From: Cyanobacteria bacterium UBA11370 | GTDB lineage: Bacteria > Cyanobacteriota > Cyanobacteriia > Cyanobacteriales > Coleofasciculaceae | Direction: 5' to 3' | Length of the DNA: 16,632 nt | Assembly: GCA_003486645.1 (NCBI GenBank) | Contig: DNGI01000067.1 | Coordinates: forward strand, 1-16,632 | Shown here: positions 1 to 9,541 of the stretch, piece after piece | Layout of the letters: every line of letters begins with the position of its first letter | Position numbering within the stretch: position 1 is the stretch's first letter | Made by a program: the position numbers and the translations under genes | Notes under the pieces: model-generated | The model's database searches: none | Seen by the model: the letters and a program-made list of their open reading frames with translations, nothing else | Told to the model about the DNA's origin: nothing

Positions 1-132
1 CTACTAGCGTTTGTCAACCTTTTGGAGAAAAAATTTTTTCACTGCTGGAAAGTCTCGGCTAGAGGGCTTTGTGAGCTAAGTTATCTCTATAGAACAGAAA
101 AAACCCAGAAAGAACGATTCACTGTGAGTCAG

Positions 133-1008
133 ATGGCGGCTTTACCCCCCTTAATAATCCTAGACCCCCTTCTACGTAGCTGGTTGTTGGAGGATATTGG
201 TCGAGGCGATCGCACCACTCAAGGCTTATTCAGTGCTACCAAGTGGTTTGGACAAGCTGAGTGGACGGCGAAGGAATCGGGAGCGATCGCGGGATTACCT
301 GTCGCTAGGCGCGTATTCCAAATCTTGAATGAACACACTAGCTTTGTGCCTGTTGTTGCTGAAGGAGAATGGTGTCATCCCGGGCAAGTCATTGCTCGCT
401 TACAAGGTTCTCTTGATACGCTGTTGATGGGAGAGCGAGTGGCTCTCAATCTGGTGATGCGTTTGAGTGGGATTGCTACCCTAACCCGTAAATATGTTGA
501 CCAAATTGCTGATTTGCCTACTCAATTAGTGGACACTCGCAAAACTACACCTGGATTAAGACTTTTAGAGAAATATGCCACTCAGGTGGGAGGAGCAATC
601 AATCACCGCTTCGGTCTAGATGATACCGTCATGATTAAAGATAATCATATTGCGGCGGCGGGTGGTATTAAAGAGGCGATCGCTTGCCTCCGCGCTCAAA
701 TACCCTATCCCCTCAGCATTGAAGTTGAAACAGAAACTCTTGAACAAGTAGAGGCTGCCATAGAGCATGGAGCTGATATTATCATGCTGGATAATATGCC
801 ACTGGATAGGATGCGGCAAGCTGTTCAGATCATTCGCTCTGCCCACAACCGAATTAAGATTGAAGCTTCTGGCAATATCACTCTAGAAACGATTCGTGCA
901 GTAGCTGAAACTGGGGTAGATTATATTTCGAGCAGTGCGCCAATTACACGCTCGACTTGGCTAGATTTGAGCATGAACTTAGTAACAAATTTCCTCTATC
1001 CCAACTAA
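133..1008 (+). CDS. nadC: Nicotinate-nucleotide pyrophosphorylase (quinolinate phosphoribosyltransferase)
   Basis: NadC converts quinolinate and PRPP to nicotinate mononucleotide, CO2 and pyrophosphate in de novo NAD synthesis, in the cytoplasm. The 291-residue product has the family landmarks: LLEDIGRGDRTT near residues 18-29, the substrate-binding stretch TRKTTPG at about 135-141, NHRFGL at about 157-162 and KDNH at about 169-172, and a C-terminal barrel ending in VDYISSSAPIT. The frame is open back to a TTG at 22, but those 37 extra residues do not look like family sequence. The ATG at 133 gives the usual N terminus (PPLIILDPLLRSWLLEDIG) and the usual length; a GTG at 124 is a second choice. 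No strong ribosome binding site precedes it. argS follows on the same strand after 100 bases, apparently with its own promoter. Function is secure, the exact start less so. Confidence 0.95.
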   Translation: MAALPPLIILDPLLRSWLLEDIGRGDRTTQGLFSATKWFGQAEWTAKESGAIAGLPVARRVFQILNEHTSFVPVVAEGEWCHPGQVIARLQGSLDTLLMGERVALNLVMRLSGIATLTRKYVDQIADLPTQLVDTRKTTPGLRLLEKYATQVGGAINHRFGLDDTVMIKDNHIAAAGGIKEAIACLRAQIPYPLSIEVETETLEQVEAAIEHGADIIMLDNMPLDRMRQAVQIIRSAHNRIKIEASGNITLETIRAVAETGVDYISSSAPITRSTWLDLSMNLVTNFLYPN

Positions 1009-1063
1009 TTAATTGATTTTATTGTCGTTTTTCAATAGTGATTCTGGTAACATTTTTATTAAC

Positions 1064-1092
1064 TTATCATGATAATTTGAAGTCTTTATAAT
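1064..1092 (+). promoter_or_regulatory. Probable sigma-70 promoter of argS with palindrome over the -35
   Basis: TTATCA at 1064-1069 and a perfect TATAAT at 1087-1092 are separated by exactly 17 bases. Transcription would begin about 10 bases before the argS ATG, giving a very short leader. The -35 hexamer is the left half of the perfect 12-bp palindrome TTATCATGATAA (1064-1075), so a dimeric regulator could occlude it. Promoter spacing is seen; regulation is inferred. Confidence 0.55.
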
Positions 1093-1108
1093 TTCTTGAC
1101 TCAGTGTT

Positions 1109-2866
1109 ATGAACTCGACTCTCGAACAACTAAAAGCCAAAGTTGAGCAAGCATTGATCGCAGCTTTTGGCAATACTATGGCAGGAACAGACCCGATGTT
1201 AGTATCTGCCAGCAATCCCAAATTTGGCGATTATCAATCAAATGCTGCTATGTCTCTGACGAAACAGCTAGGTCAATCCCCACGAGCGATCGCACAAGCC
1301 ATAGTTCAGCATCTTGATATTACTGACATCTGCGAACCAGCCGTGATAGCTGGGCCAGGTTTTATTAATTTCACCGTCAAACCTCATTATTTAGAATCTC
1401 AACTCAATAGTATTCAAACAGAGCCTTGCTTAGGAGTATTATCTGCCAAACATGTACAGCGCGTAATCGTTGATTTTTCCAGTCCCAATATTGCTAAGGA
1501 AATGCACGTTGGACACCTGCGTTCAACCATTATTGGAGATTGTATTGCCCGTATTTTGGAATTTCGGGGTCATGATGTTTTGCGCTTAAATCATGTAGGC
1601 GATTGGGGAACTCAATTTGGTATGTTAATTGCTTACTTGCGCGAAGTTTGTCCAGAAGCATTAACCCTATCAAATGCTATAGATTTAGGAGATTTAGTCA
1701 CATTTTATCGCCAAGCAAAACAGCGGTTTGATACGGATGAAGTATTTCAAGAAACCGCTCGTCAAGAAGTCGTAAAACTGCAAGCAGGTGCAAAAGATAC
1801 TCGTCATGCTTGGCAATTGCTGTGCGAACAATCACGGCGAGAATTTGAGGTGATTTATGAGTTACTGGATATTCATCTTACCGAACGAGGTGAATCCTTC
1901 TATAATCCATTATTAGCAGATGTAGTTAAAGATTTAGACGAGTCTGGCTTGTTAGTTGAGAATGCAGGCGCTAAGTGTGTTTTTCTAGAGGGATTTACGA
2001 ATAAAGAGGGTGAACCTCTACCATTAATTGTGCAAAAGTCAGATGGAGGCTATAACTACGCGACGACTGATTTAGCAGCACTACGCTATCGGATTGAACA
2101 AGATGGCGCACAGCGGATTATTTATGTCACTGATGCTGGACAGGCAAATCATTTTGCTCAAGTTTTTCAGGTAGCACAACGAGCAGGTTGGATTCCAGAT
2201 ACTATTAAAGTTGTGCATGTCCCTTTTGGCTTAGTGTTAGGAGAAGATGGGAAAAAGTTAAAAACTCGGTCTGGGGAAACAGTGCGGTTAAGAGATTTGT
2301 TGGATGAAGCGATCGCTCGTTTCCGCACTTATTTAGAAACAAGAATTGCAGAAGAAAATCGTAACGAAACGGAAGAATTTATTGCTGAAGTTGCTCAGGT
2401 AGCGGGTATTAGTGCAGTTAAGTATGCTGACTTGAGTCAAAATCGTACTAGTAACTATGTGTTTAGTTACGATAAAATGCTCGCTGATAAAGGCAATACT
2501 GCACCTTATTTGCTGTATGCTTATGCTCGAATTCAGAGTATTAGCCGTAAGGGAAATATTGATTTTGCTAACTTGGGCGCTGATGCCAAAATTCTGTTAC
2601 AAGAAGAAACCGAATTAGTCTTAGCAAAACATCTCTTACAACTCAGTGAAGTTCTCCAAAAAGTTGAGCAAGATTTACTACCAAATCATCTTTGTTTGTA
2701 TTTGTATGACCTAAGTCAAAAATTCAATCAATTTTATGAACAATGTCCAGTCCTCAAAGCTGAAGAAGCTGTACGAACATCACGGTTAGTGCTGTGTGAC
2801 TTAACCGCTCGAACTCTAAAATTGGGACTATCTTTATTAGGGATTCCCGTCTTAGAACGAATGTAG
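1109..2866 (+). CDS. argS: Arginyl-tRNA synthetase
   Basis: ArgRS charges tRNA-Arg with arginine using ATP. It is a class I synthetase. The 585-residue product is of normal family length. It has an N-terminal additional domain (about 1-105), the class I HIGH-type signature as HVGH at about 133-136 followed by LRSTIIGD, the ArgRS stretch [14 protein letters not shown], and the region [14 protein letters not shown], which stands where other class I enzymes carry KMSKS; many ArgRS lack a canonical KMSKS. The C-terminal helical anticodon-binding domain ends in [14 protein letters not shown], a typical ArgRS terminus. The ATG at 1109 is well placed after the promoter at 1064-1092. The gene converges on def, with only 16 bases between the stop codons. 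Confidence 0.97.
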   Translation: MNSTLEQLKAKVEQALIAAFGNTMAGTDPMLVSASNPKFGDYQSNAAMSLTKQLGQSPRAIAQAIVQHLDITDICEPAVIAGPGFINFTVKPHYLESQLNSIQTEPCLGVLSAKHVQRVIVDFSSPNIAKEMHVGHLRSTIIGDCIARILEFRGHDVLRLNHVGDWGTQFGMLIAYLREVCPEALTLSNAIDLGDLVTFYRQAKQRFDTDEVFQETARQEVVKLQAGAKDTRHAWQLLCEQSRREFEVIYELLDIHLTERGESFYNPLLADVVKDLDESGLLVENAGAKCVFLEGFTNKEGEPLPLIVQKSDGGYNYATTDLAALRYRIEQDGAQRIIYVTDAGQANHFAQVFQVAQRAGWIPDTIKVVHVPFGLVLGEDGKKLKTRSGETVRLRDLLDEAIARFRTYLETRIAEENRNETEEFIAEVAQVAGISAVKYADLSQNRTSNYVFSYDKMLADKGNTAPYLLYAYARIQSISRKGNIDFANLGADAKILLQEETELVLAKHLLQLSEVLQKVEQDLLPNHLCLYLYDLSQKFNQFYEQCPVLKAEEAVRTSRLVLCDLTARTLKLGLSLLGIPVLERM

Positions 2867-2869
2867 TCC

Positions 2870-2915
2870 TATCAGCAGCCGATTAACTCAAGTTTTGAAC
2901 AATCCGCTGCTGATA
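2870..2915. repeat. 10-bp inverted repeat across the argS/def convergence
   Basis: TATCAGCAGC (2870-2879) and GCTGCTGATA (2906-2915) form a perfect inverted repeat around a 26-base loop. The left arm follows the argS stop and the right arm lies in the last codons of def, so it could slow transcription from either side. There is no U-run after either arm, so it is not a classical intrinsic terminator. Confidence 0.4.
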
Positions 2916-3431
2916 TTCTTGTTCCGTCATCATATCTGTTGTAGTTTCCACCCGATCTAAAAATACAAAACCTTCCAAGTGATCATACTCATGCTGAAAA
3001 ATTCGAGCCACAAAATCCGTCAATTCCTGCCGATGTAACTTACCCTCTCGACTGGTATATTCTACTTCAACTGTTTGATGGCGAGGTACTAACCCTCTAA
3101 TCCCTGGAATACTCAAACAACCTTCCCATCCTTTAATCATTTCATCAGAGTAAGCCAAAATTCTGGGATTGATTATCGCCGTCGGTTCCATCAGCGGAGC
3201 GTTAGGATACCGAGGATTGGGACGAGACGCTACAATCAACAAGCGATAGGATTTAGAGACTTGGGGTGCTGCAATGCCAACACCGTTTGAAGCTGTCGCT
3301 GTGGCAATCAGATGATCAATGAGCTGTTGGAAGCTTTCATCTTGAATATTATCAACTCGTTGGGCTTGTTGCCGCAAGATGGGGTTGCCTAACTGAGCAA
3401 TTTGTAATGATTGAGCCATAAGGGAGTACAT
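2883..3431 (-). CDS. def: Peptide deformylase
   Basis: Def removes the N-formyl group from nascent polypeptides and is an Fe2+/Zn2+ metalloenzyme. All three family motifs are intact in the 182-residue product: GVGIAAPQ at about 50-57 (motif I, GxGxAAPQ), EGCLS at about 103-107 with the metal-ligand Cys105 (motif II), and QHEYDHLEG at about 146-154 with the two metal-ligand His and catalytic Glu (motif III, HExxH). Two in-frame starts are close: ATG at 3431 and ATG at 3419 (MAQSLQIAQLGNPILRQQA). The second matches the usual family start well; neither has a clear ribosome binding site. The gene is divergent from dnaA, and the candidate dnaA -35 touches its start codon. Confidence 0.95.
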   Translation of the reverse strand: MYSLMAQSLQIAQLGNPILRQQAQRVDNIQDESFQQLIDHLIATATASNGVGIAAPQVSKSYRLLIVASRPNPRYPNAPLMEPTAIINPRILAYSDEMIKGWEGCLSIPGIRGLVPRHQTVEVEYTSREGKLHRQELTDFVARIFQHEYDHLEGFVFLDRVETTTDMMTEQEYQQRIVQNLS

Positions 3432-3460
3432 TGGAAATTAAAAATGGTTATCTATATAAA
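3431..3460 (+). promoter_or_regulatory. Candidate dnaA promoter
   Basis: TTGGAA at 3431-3436 and TATAAA at 3455-3460 are 18 bases apart in the 75-base gap between the divergent def and dnaA starts. Both hexamers are imperfect, so this is tentative. A leader of about 40 bases would result. Confidence 0.35.
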
Positions 3461-3494
3461 TAGTAGTAAATAACCCGATCCTGCAAACTTTGGT

Positions 3495-3500
3495 GGAGGA
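3495..3500 (+). promoter_or_regulatory. Strong ribosome binding site that fixes the GTG start of dnaA
   Basis: GGAGGA lies six bases before the GTG at 3507. It is one of only two strong Shine-Dalgarno sequences I saw in the window and supports the non-ATG start. Confidence 0.75.
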
Positions 3501-3506
3501 AAAACG

Positions 3507-4889
3507 GTGGATATTTCCCCGGAACAGCTCTGGATTCAAGTTTTAGAACGCCTACAACTACAACTGAGCCGACCAACCTTTGAAACTTGGATCAAGGGTA
3601 GTAGCGCTGAACAGTTGGAAAATAACTGCTTGGTGATTCGCACGCCTAATCCTTTTGCCAGAAATTGGTTGCAAAAATATTATATTAAGACTATCGCTGA
3701 TGTAGTGCAAGATATTTTGGGTCAATCGGTAGAAATTTACCTAACTGTCGCTACAGATGATGAAAATTCTACTATTGGCGACACAGATATTTCCTGGTCT
3801 CTTCCGGCGATTACCAGTGCTTCAGAAAGTATCTCTAACCAACCACCTAAACCCAGTAAACTAAATCCCAAGTACGTTTTTTCCCGCTTCGTCGTTGGTT
3901 CAAATAACCGCATGGCTCATGCAGCGGCTTTGGCAGTGGCAGAATCTCCAGGACGTGAATTTAACCCCTTATTTCTATGTGGGGGTGTGGGTTTGGGGAA
4001 AACTCATTTAATGCAAGCAATTGGCCATTTTCGTTTGGAAAATTCCCCCGATGCTAAAATTTTTTATGTTTCCACTGAGCAATTTACGAATGACCTCATT
4101 GCCGCCATTCGTAAGGATAGTATGCAGGGTTTTCGGGAGCATTATCGAGATGCCGAGATATTGTTAGTGGATGATATTCAGTTTATTGAAGGCAAAGAAT
4201 ATACTCAAGAAGAGTTTTTTCATACCTTTAATACTTTACATGAGGCAGGTAAACAAATTGTCCTAGCATCTGACCGTCCTCCTAACCAAATTACGCGATT
4301 ACAAGAACGCCTCTGTTCTCGCTTTTCGATGGGGTTAATTGCCGATATTCAGCCGCCGGATTTGGAAACACGAATGGCTATTCTACAAAAAAAAGCAGAG
4401 TATGAAAATATTCGTTTACCTCGATCAGTGATTGAGTATATTGCTAGCCAATATACCTCTAATATTCGGGAATTAGAGGGAGCCTTAATTCGGACGGTTG
4501 CTTATATTTCCATTTCAGGTTTGCCTATGACAGTGGAGAATATTGCTCCAATTTTAAACCCACCCATACAGAATATTCAAACTTCACCAGAGATAATTTT
4601 AGCAACCGTAGCAGATGCGTTTAATGTCTCGATAGAAGAGTTAAAAGGAAACTCTCGACGGCGAGAAATTAGTTGGTCTAGGCAAATCGCAATGTATTTA
4701 ATGCGACAGCATACTGACTTGAGTTTACCCAGAATTGGCGAGGAATTTGGCGGCAAAGACCATACCACCGTTATGTATAGTTGTGAGAAAATTGCCCAAT
4801 TACAACAAACAGATGCCGCTTTGGTGCAAAAACTTCGTCAACTTAGCGATCGCATTAACCTAACTAGTAAAACCCAAAGCCAAGCTTGA
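3507..4889 (+). CDS. dnaA: Chromosomal replication initiator protein DnaA
   Basis: DnaA is the AAA+ initiator that binds DnaA boxes, melts the origin and helps load the replicative helicase. The 460-residue product starts at GTG. Domain I covers about 1-85 ([20 protein letters not shown]), then a Ser/Asn-rich linker to about 120. The AAA+ core follows with Walker A GGVGLGKT at about 159-166, Walker B LLVDDIQF at about 219-226, and the arginine-finger context CSRFSMGL near 270-277. Domain IV carries the DNA-binding helix-turn-helix signature [20 protein letters not shown] near 407-426. All key residues are present. Four perfect DnaA boxes lie just downstream, so the protein and its likely target are adjacent, and dnaN follows. 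Confidence 0.98.
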   Translation: MDISPEQLWIQVLERLQLQLSRPTFETWIKGSSAEQLENNCLVIRTPNPFARNWLQKYYIKTIADVVQDILGQSVEIYLTVATDDENSTIGDTDISWSLPAITSASESISNQPPKPSKLNPKYVFSRFVVGSNNRMAHAAALAVAESPGREFNPLFLCGGVGLGKTHLMQAIGHFRLENSPDAKIFYVSTEQFTNDLIAAIRKDSMQGFREHYRDAEILLVDDIQFIEGKEYTQEEFFHTFNTLHEAGKQIVLASDRPPNQITRLQERLCSRFSMGLIADIQPPDLETRMAILQKKAEYENIRLPRSVIEYIASQYTSNIRELEGALIRTVAYISISGLPMTVENIAPILNPPIQNIQTSPEIILATVADAFNVSIEELKGNSRRREISWSRQIAMYLMRQHTDLSLPRIGEEFGGKDHTTVMYSCEKIAQLQQTDAALVQKLRQLSDRINLTSKTQSQA

Positions 4890-5203
4890 AACCGATATTA
4901 TTAGTTGGCTGAGGAAAACTTGGTACGCCGATCCGGACAATACTAATGAGTATAAATACCTTGTGAATAAAAATAGACATTTTTTCCACAGTGTTTTCCA
5001 CAATGGGTAAATTGCCAAAACATTTACTTCATAGTGATTTGGTAAATAAGTGAACTACCTTTTTCCACATTTTCCACAGCTTCTCTTACAATGATTAGTC
5101 TGCCCTATTCGGAATCACGGAACCTTAGAGCTAGGCTAATAACCAGATTCCTGTATTATTTAGAAGCTTCTTTCCTCGTTTGATCCTCAGTTCTAACTTC
5201 TAC
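4890..5203. other. oriC: Probable chromosomal origin (oriC) between dnaA and dnaN with a DnaA-box cluster
   Basis: This part of the dnaA-dnaN gap has no gene. It holds four perfect copies of TTTTCCACA on the plus strand at 4982-4990, 4994-5002, 5061-5069 and 5070-5078. The last two abut with no spacer; the first two are three bases apart. An inverted copy fitting TTWTNCACA (TTATTCACA on the minus strand) is at 4962-4970. A-plus-T-rich stretches flank the boxes (around 4949-4981 and 5032-5060) and are candidates for the unwinding element. Box clusters next to dnaA or dnaN mark origins in many bacteria, including some cyanobacteria; strand-skew data for the whole chromosome would be needed to prove use. 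Beyond 5079 I see no further boxes. Confidence 0.75.
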
Positions 5204-5224
5204 TGCTGACTGCTGACTGCTGAC
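5204..5224 (+). repeat. Heptamer tandem repeat TGCTGAC x3 in the dnaN leader
   Basis: Three perfect copies of TGCTGAC end five bases before the dnaN ATG. They occupy the place where a Shine-Dalgarno sequence would normally sit, and none is visible. This is a short tandemly repeated repetitive (STRR) sequence of the cyanobacterial kind. Confidence 0.85.
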
Positions 5225-5229
5225 TTCTT

Positions 5230-6426
5230 ATGAAACTAATTTGTACTCAAGGCGAACTCAACACCAACCTCTCACTCGTACTCCGCGCCGTTCCCTCTCG
5301 TCCTACCCATCCCGTACTGGCTAATGTTTTATTCGAGGCGGATACCGCAACTCAACAAGTACGCCTAACGGCTTTCGATCTGAGTTTAGGGATTCAAACC
5401 AGTTTTGACGCTAACGTAGAGGAAGAGGGTGCGATCGCCATTCCCGCTAAACTTCTTAATGACATCATTTCTCGTCTACCCGATGGAGAAATTACTCTAG
5501 AAGACAATATTGGAGAACCTGTTAATCAAAGTGATGTCAATAGCCTGATTGTCATCTTAACGTCTACCTCCGGACGTTACCAGATGCGGGGAATGGATGT
5601 TGAAGAATTCCCCCCTCTTCCCCAAGTTGAAGCTGGAGTCACCCTTCAATTGCCTGTAGAAGCTTTAACCGAAGGGTTACGCGGTTCCTTGTTTGCCACG
5701 AGTGCGGATGAAACAAAGCAAGTGCTGACAGGGGTTCACCTAACTGTACAGCAAGAAAACCTGGAATTTGCCGCAACCGATGGTCATCGACTCGCGGTAG
5801 TAGAAACAACGAATAAGGCAGAACAAGTAGAGGACGATACTGACGAAGGAGAGGAGATTAACGAATCAACGTCCTCCTTTGAACTTACCCTACCAGCTAG
5901 AACACTACGAGAGTTAGAACGTATGCTGGGGATGCGCCAATCTGATGATACGGTTACACTTCATTTTGAGCAAGGTCAAATTGTTTTCCAAGGTGGAGAG
6001 TATCGCTTAACCAGTCGTACTTTAGAAGGACAATATCCCGCTTACCGCCAATTAATTCCGCGCCAGTTCCAGCGTCAAATTGCCATTGATCGTCGGCAGC
6101 TACTCAGTTCTGTGGAACGAATTGCTGTATTAGCTGACCCAAAAAATAATATTGTAAAGTTCACAATTGATAGTGTAAATCAACAAATTGACTTATCGGT
6201 AGAATCTCAAGATGTTGGTAGTGCTACTGAATCAATGTCAGCTCAAGTTACGGGTGACAGCCTGGATATTGCGTTTAATATTAAGTATCTCACCGATGGA
6301 TTAAAGGCGCTTTCTACCTCTAATATTCAGATGCAGATGAATGGAGGCAATAGTCCTGTAATTCTTACCCCTCTAGGTGGGTTAAAGATGACTTACTTAA
6401 TTATGCCTGTGCAATTAAGGGAATAG
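5230..6426 (+). CDS. dnaN: DNA polymerase III sliding clamp, beta subunit
   Basis: DnaN forms the ring-shaped clamp that holds the polymerase on DNA. The 398-residue product begins MKLICTQGELNTNL, contains the clamp motif TDGHRLA at about 183-189, and ends in YLIMPVQLRE, matching the conserved C-terminal region that forms part of the partner-binding pocket. Three repeated clamp domains fit the length. An acidic insertion lies at about 195-216 (run of D and E, including EDDTDEGEE) between the TDGHRLA strand and the next domain segment (FELTLPARTLRELE). It makes the protein somewhat longer than the E. coli clamp (366 residues). The ATG is preceded by the TGCTGAC repeat and not by a recognisable ribosome binding site. 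Confidence 0.97.
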   Translation: MKLICTQGELNTNLSLVLRAVPSRPTHPVLANVLFEADTATQQVRLTAFDLSLGIQTSFDANVEEEGAIAIPAKLLNDIISRLPDGEITLEDNIGEPVNQSDVNSLIVILTSTSGRYQMRGMDVEEFPPLPQVEAGVTLQLPVEALTEGLRGSLFATSADETKQVLTGVHLTVQQENLEFAATDGHRLAVVETTNKAEQVEDDTDEGEEINESTSSFELTLPARTLRELERMLGMRQSDDTVTLHFEQGQIVFQGGEYRLTSRTLEGQYPAYRQLIPRQFQRQIAIDRRQLLSSVERIAVLADPKNNIVKFTIDSVNQQIDLSVESQDVGSATESMSAQVTGDSLDIAFNIKYLTDGLKALSTSNIQMQMNGGNSPVILTPLGGLKMTYLIMPVQLRE

Positions 6427-6456
6427 CGTTTAGATATAGCCTTTCTCACAGGAGTA

Positions 6457-6659
6457 ATATCATGTCCGGCTAATCACTCCTAAGCTAAGACCCATTTAAA
6501 TTGGACATTGAAATTTTTGAAAAGGGTGTGGGGTGTGGGGTGTGGGGTGTGAGGATATACAAATTAAATGCATGACAGCTTAATAAAATTTCTCCCCGTC
6601 TCCCCCTCTCCCTCTCTCTCCCTCAATCTTTTTTAGGGTTATTTAACCGGACATGATAT
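6457..6659. mobile_element. MITE-like element bounded by inverted repeats
   Basis: ATATCATGTCCGG at 6457-6469 is matched by its exact reverse complement at 6647-6659. Similarity continues inward another 14 bases with 9 matches, giving about 22 of 27. The 203-bp interval has no plausible gene. It holds a GGGTGTG array and a long pyrimidine tract (about 6594-6624). The ends and size suggest a non-autonomous transposable element. No clear target duplication is visible, so this could also be a pair of unrelated repeats. Confidence 0.5.
6524..6551 (+). repeat. Heptamer tandem repeat GGGTGTG x4, G-quadruplex capable
   Basis: Four perfect GGGTGTG copies give four G-tracts of three or four bases with TGT loops, which meets the standard intramolecular quadruplex pattern on the plus strand. 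The array lies inside the 6457-6659 element, downstream of dnaN. Confidence 0.8.
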
Positions 6660-8328
<1,669 letters not shown>

Positions 8329-8397
8329 TCTCCTAAAACAGTGTCAGAGGTAGGGTTGAGAGAAAGTGTGAGAGTCACAAAGGTCTGAGTTACGTCA

Positions 8398-8413
8398 TTA
8401 AGAACGTTCTTAA
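8398..8413. promoter_or_regulatory. 16-bp perfect palindrome upstream of crtB
   Basis: TTAAGAACGTTCTTAA is perfectly self-complementary and sits in the crtP-crtB gap, 82 bases before the crtB ATG. Its form suits a binding site for a dimeric regulator. There is no T-run, so it is unlikely to be a terminator. No family of regulator can be named from the sequence. Confidence 0.4.
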
Positions 8414-8414
8414 A

Positions 8415-8470
8415 CTCCCCCACTCCCCCACTCCCCCACTCTCCTATCTCCGCCACACCCCGTACCCCTA
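8415..8470 (+). repeat. C-rich repeat CTCCCCCA x3 and following C-tracts in the crtB leader
   Basis: Three perfect octamers CTCCCCCA occupy 8415-8438. Three further CCCC tracts with three-base spacers follow at about 8457-8470. The minus strand is therefore G-rich with at least six G-tracts of four or five, so the template strand before crtB could form quadruplexes. No ribosome binding site is obvious before the crtB ATG. Confidence 0.65.
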
Positions 8471-8495
8471 GCCCCTCACCTATTGCCTGCAACGA

Positions 8496-9425
8496 ATGCT
8501 CCAATTGCCTAAATCTCCGCGCATGAGAACGCTGGCTTCCCGATCTGAGGCTTACGAATACTGTCGTCAGATCACGGCAAAGTACTCCAAGACATTTTAC
8601 CTGGGCACTTTATTGATGCCGGAGGAAAAACGTCAAGCTATCTGGGCGATCTACGTTTGGTGTCGGCGGACTGACGAACTTGTAGATGGCCCCCAATCTG
8701 CTTTTACAACCCCTGAGACGTTGGATCGCTGGGAAAAACAGCTCGAATCCATCTTTGCTGGAGAACCTATCGATAGTCCTGATGTAGCGTTAGTTGATAC
8801 GTTACAACGTTTCCCGATGGATATCCAGCCGTTTCGGGATATGATTGCGGGTCAGCGAATGGATCTCTATCGCAGTCGCTATCATACCTTTGACGAGTTA
8901 AATCTCTACTGTTACCGAGTCGCGGGGACGGTGGGTTTAATGTCTAGTGCGGTTTTGGGAGTGGATGAGTCTTATCGCCAAACTCCCTGGAATCGTCAAC
9001 TTGAGGGTAATCATCCAGAAGAGGAAGCGATCGCTCTTGGTATTGCTAATCAGTTGACAAATATCCTACGAGATGTCGGAGAAGATGCCAAGCGAGGTCG
9101 AATCTACTTGCCTCTCGAAGAATTGGCACTGTTTAACTATACCGAAGAAGACTTATTTAATGGGGTTGTTGATGACCGTTGGCGGGAACTTATGCGCTTC
9201 CAAATTCAACGTGCCCGTAAGTTTTATACTCAAGCCGAAAAGGGTATCCACTTACTCAACCGCGATTCTCGATGGCCTGTTTGGGCTGCGTTGATGCTCT
9301 ACCAAGGTATTTTAGATGTGATTGAGCGTAATCATTACGATGTCTTTCACACAAGAGCCTACGTCCGTAAACCTCAAAAGTTACTCTGTTTACCCATAGC
9401 ATGGCTTAGAGCGCAAGCGCTTTAG
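8496..9425 (+). CDS. crtB: 15-cis-phytoene synthase
   Basis: CrtB condenses two geranylgeranyl diphosphates head to head into 15-cis-phytoene, the first committed step of carotenoid synthesis and the substrate of the upstream crtP product. The 309-residue product has both Asp-rich Mg-diphosphate motifs, DELVD at about 60-64 and DVGED at about 193-197 (in [20 protein letters not shown]), the family stretch [12 protein letters not shown] at about 138-149, and [13 protein letters not shown] near the N terminus. The ATG at 8496 gives [14 protein letters not shown]; an internal ATG at 8523 is a less likely start. It is probably co-transcribed with crtP or served by a promoter in the gap. It converges on the DUF4126 gene across two heptamer arrays. 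Confidence 0.97.
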   Translation: MLQLPKSPRMRTLASRSEAYEYCRQITAKYSKTFYLGTLLMPEEKRQAIWAIYVWCRRTDELVDGPQSAFTTPETLDRWEKQLESIFAGEPIDSPDVALVDTLQRFPMDIQPFRDMIAGQRMDLYRSRYHTFDELNLYCYRVAGTVGLMSSAVLGVDESYRQTPWNRQLEGNHPEEEAIALGIANQLTNILRDVGEDAKRGRIYLPLEELALFNYTEEDLFNGVVDDRWRELMRFQIQRARKFYTQAEKGIHLLNRDSRWPVWAALMLYQGILDVIERNHYDVFHTRAYVRKPQKLLCLPIAWLRAQAL

Positions 9426-9428
9426 GTA

Positions 9429-9463
9429 TTTGTTGTTTGTTGTTTGTTGTTTGTTGTTTGTTG
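9429..9463 (+). repeat. Heptamer tandem repeat TTTGTTG x5
   Basis: Five perfect TTTGTTG units begin four bases after the crtB stop. The same heptamer recurs, read on the coding strand, just after the stop of the Uma2 gene (13011-13029). Confidence 0.9.
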
Positions 9464-9473
9464 AGAAAAAAGA

Positions 9474-9536
9474 TCAATGACCAATGACCAATGACCAATG
9501 ACCAATGACCAATGACCAATGACCAATGACCAATAA
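9474..9536 (+). repeat. Heptamer tandem repeat CCAATGA x9 (7 perfect)
   Basis: Seven perfect CCAATGA copies (9481-9529) are flanked by one degenerate copy on each side (TCAATGA, CCAATAA). The array ends six bases before the stop codon of the convergent DUF4126 gene. Array length is likely variable between strains by slippage. Confidence 0.92.
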
Positions 9537-9541
9537 CCACT

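Noticed and set aside
22..132. N-terminal extension of nadC from a TTG at 22
   Set aside because: The extra 37 residues do not resemble the family and the ATG at 133 gives the normal length and N terminus.
9429..9536. CRISPR array
   Set aside because: The repeats are uninterrupted heptamers without unique spacers, and no cas genes are present.
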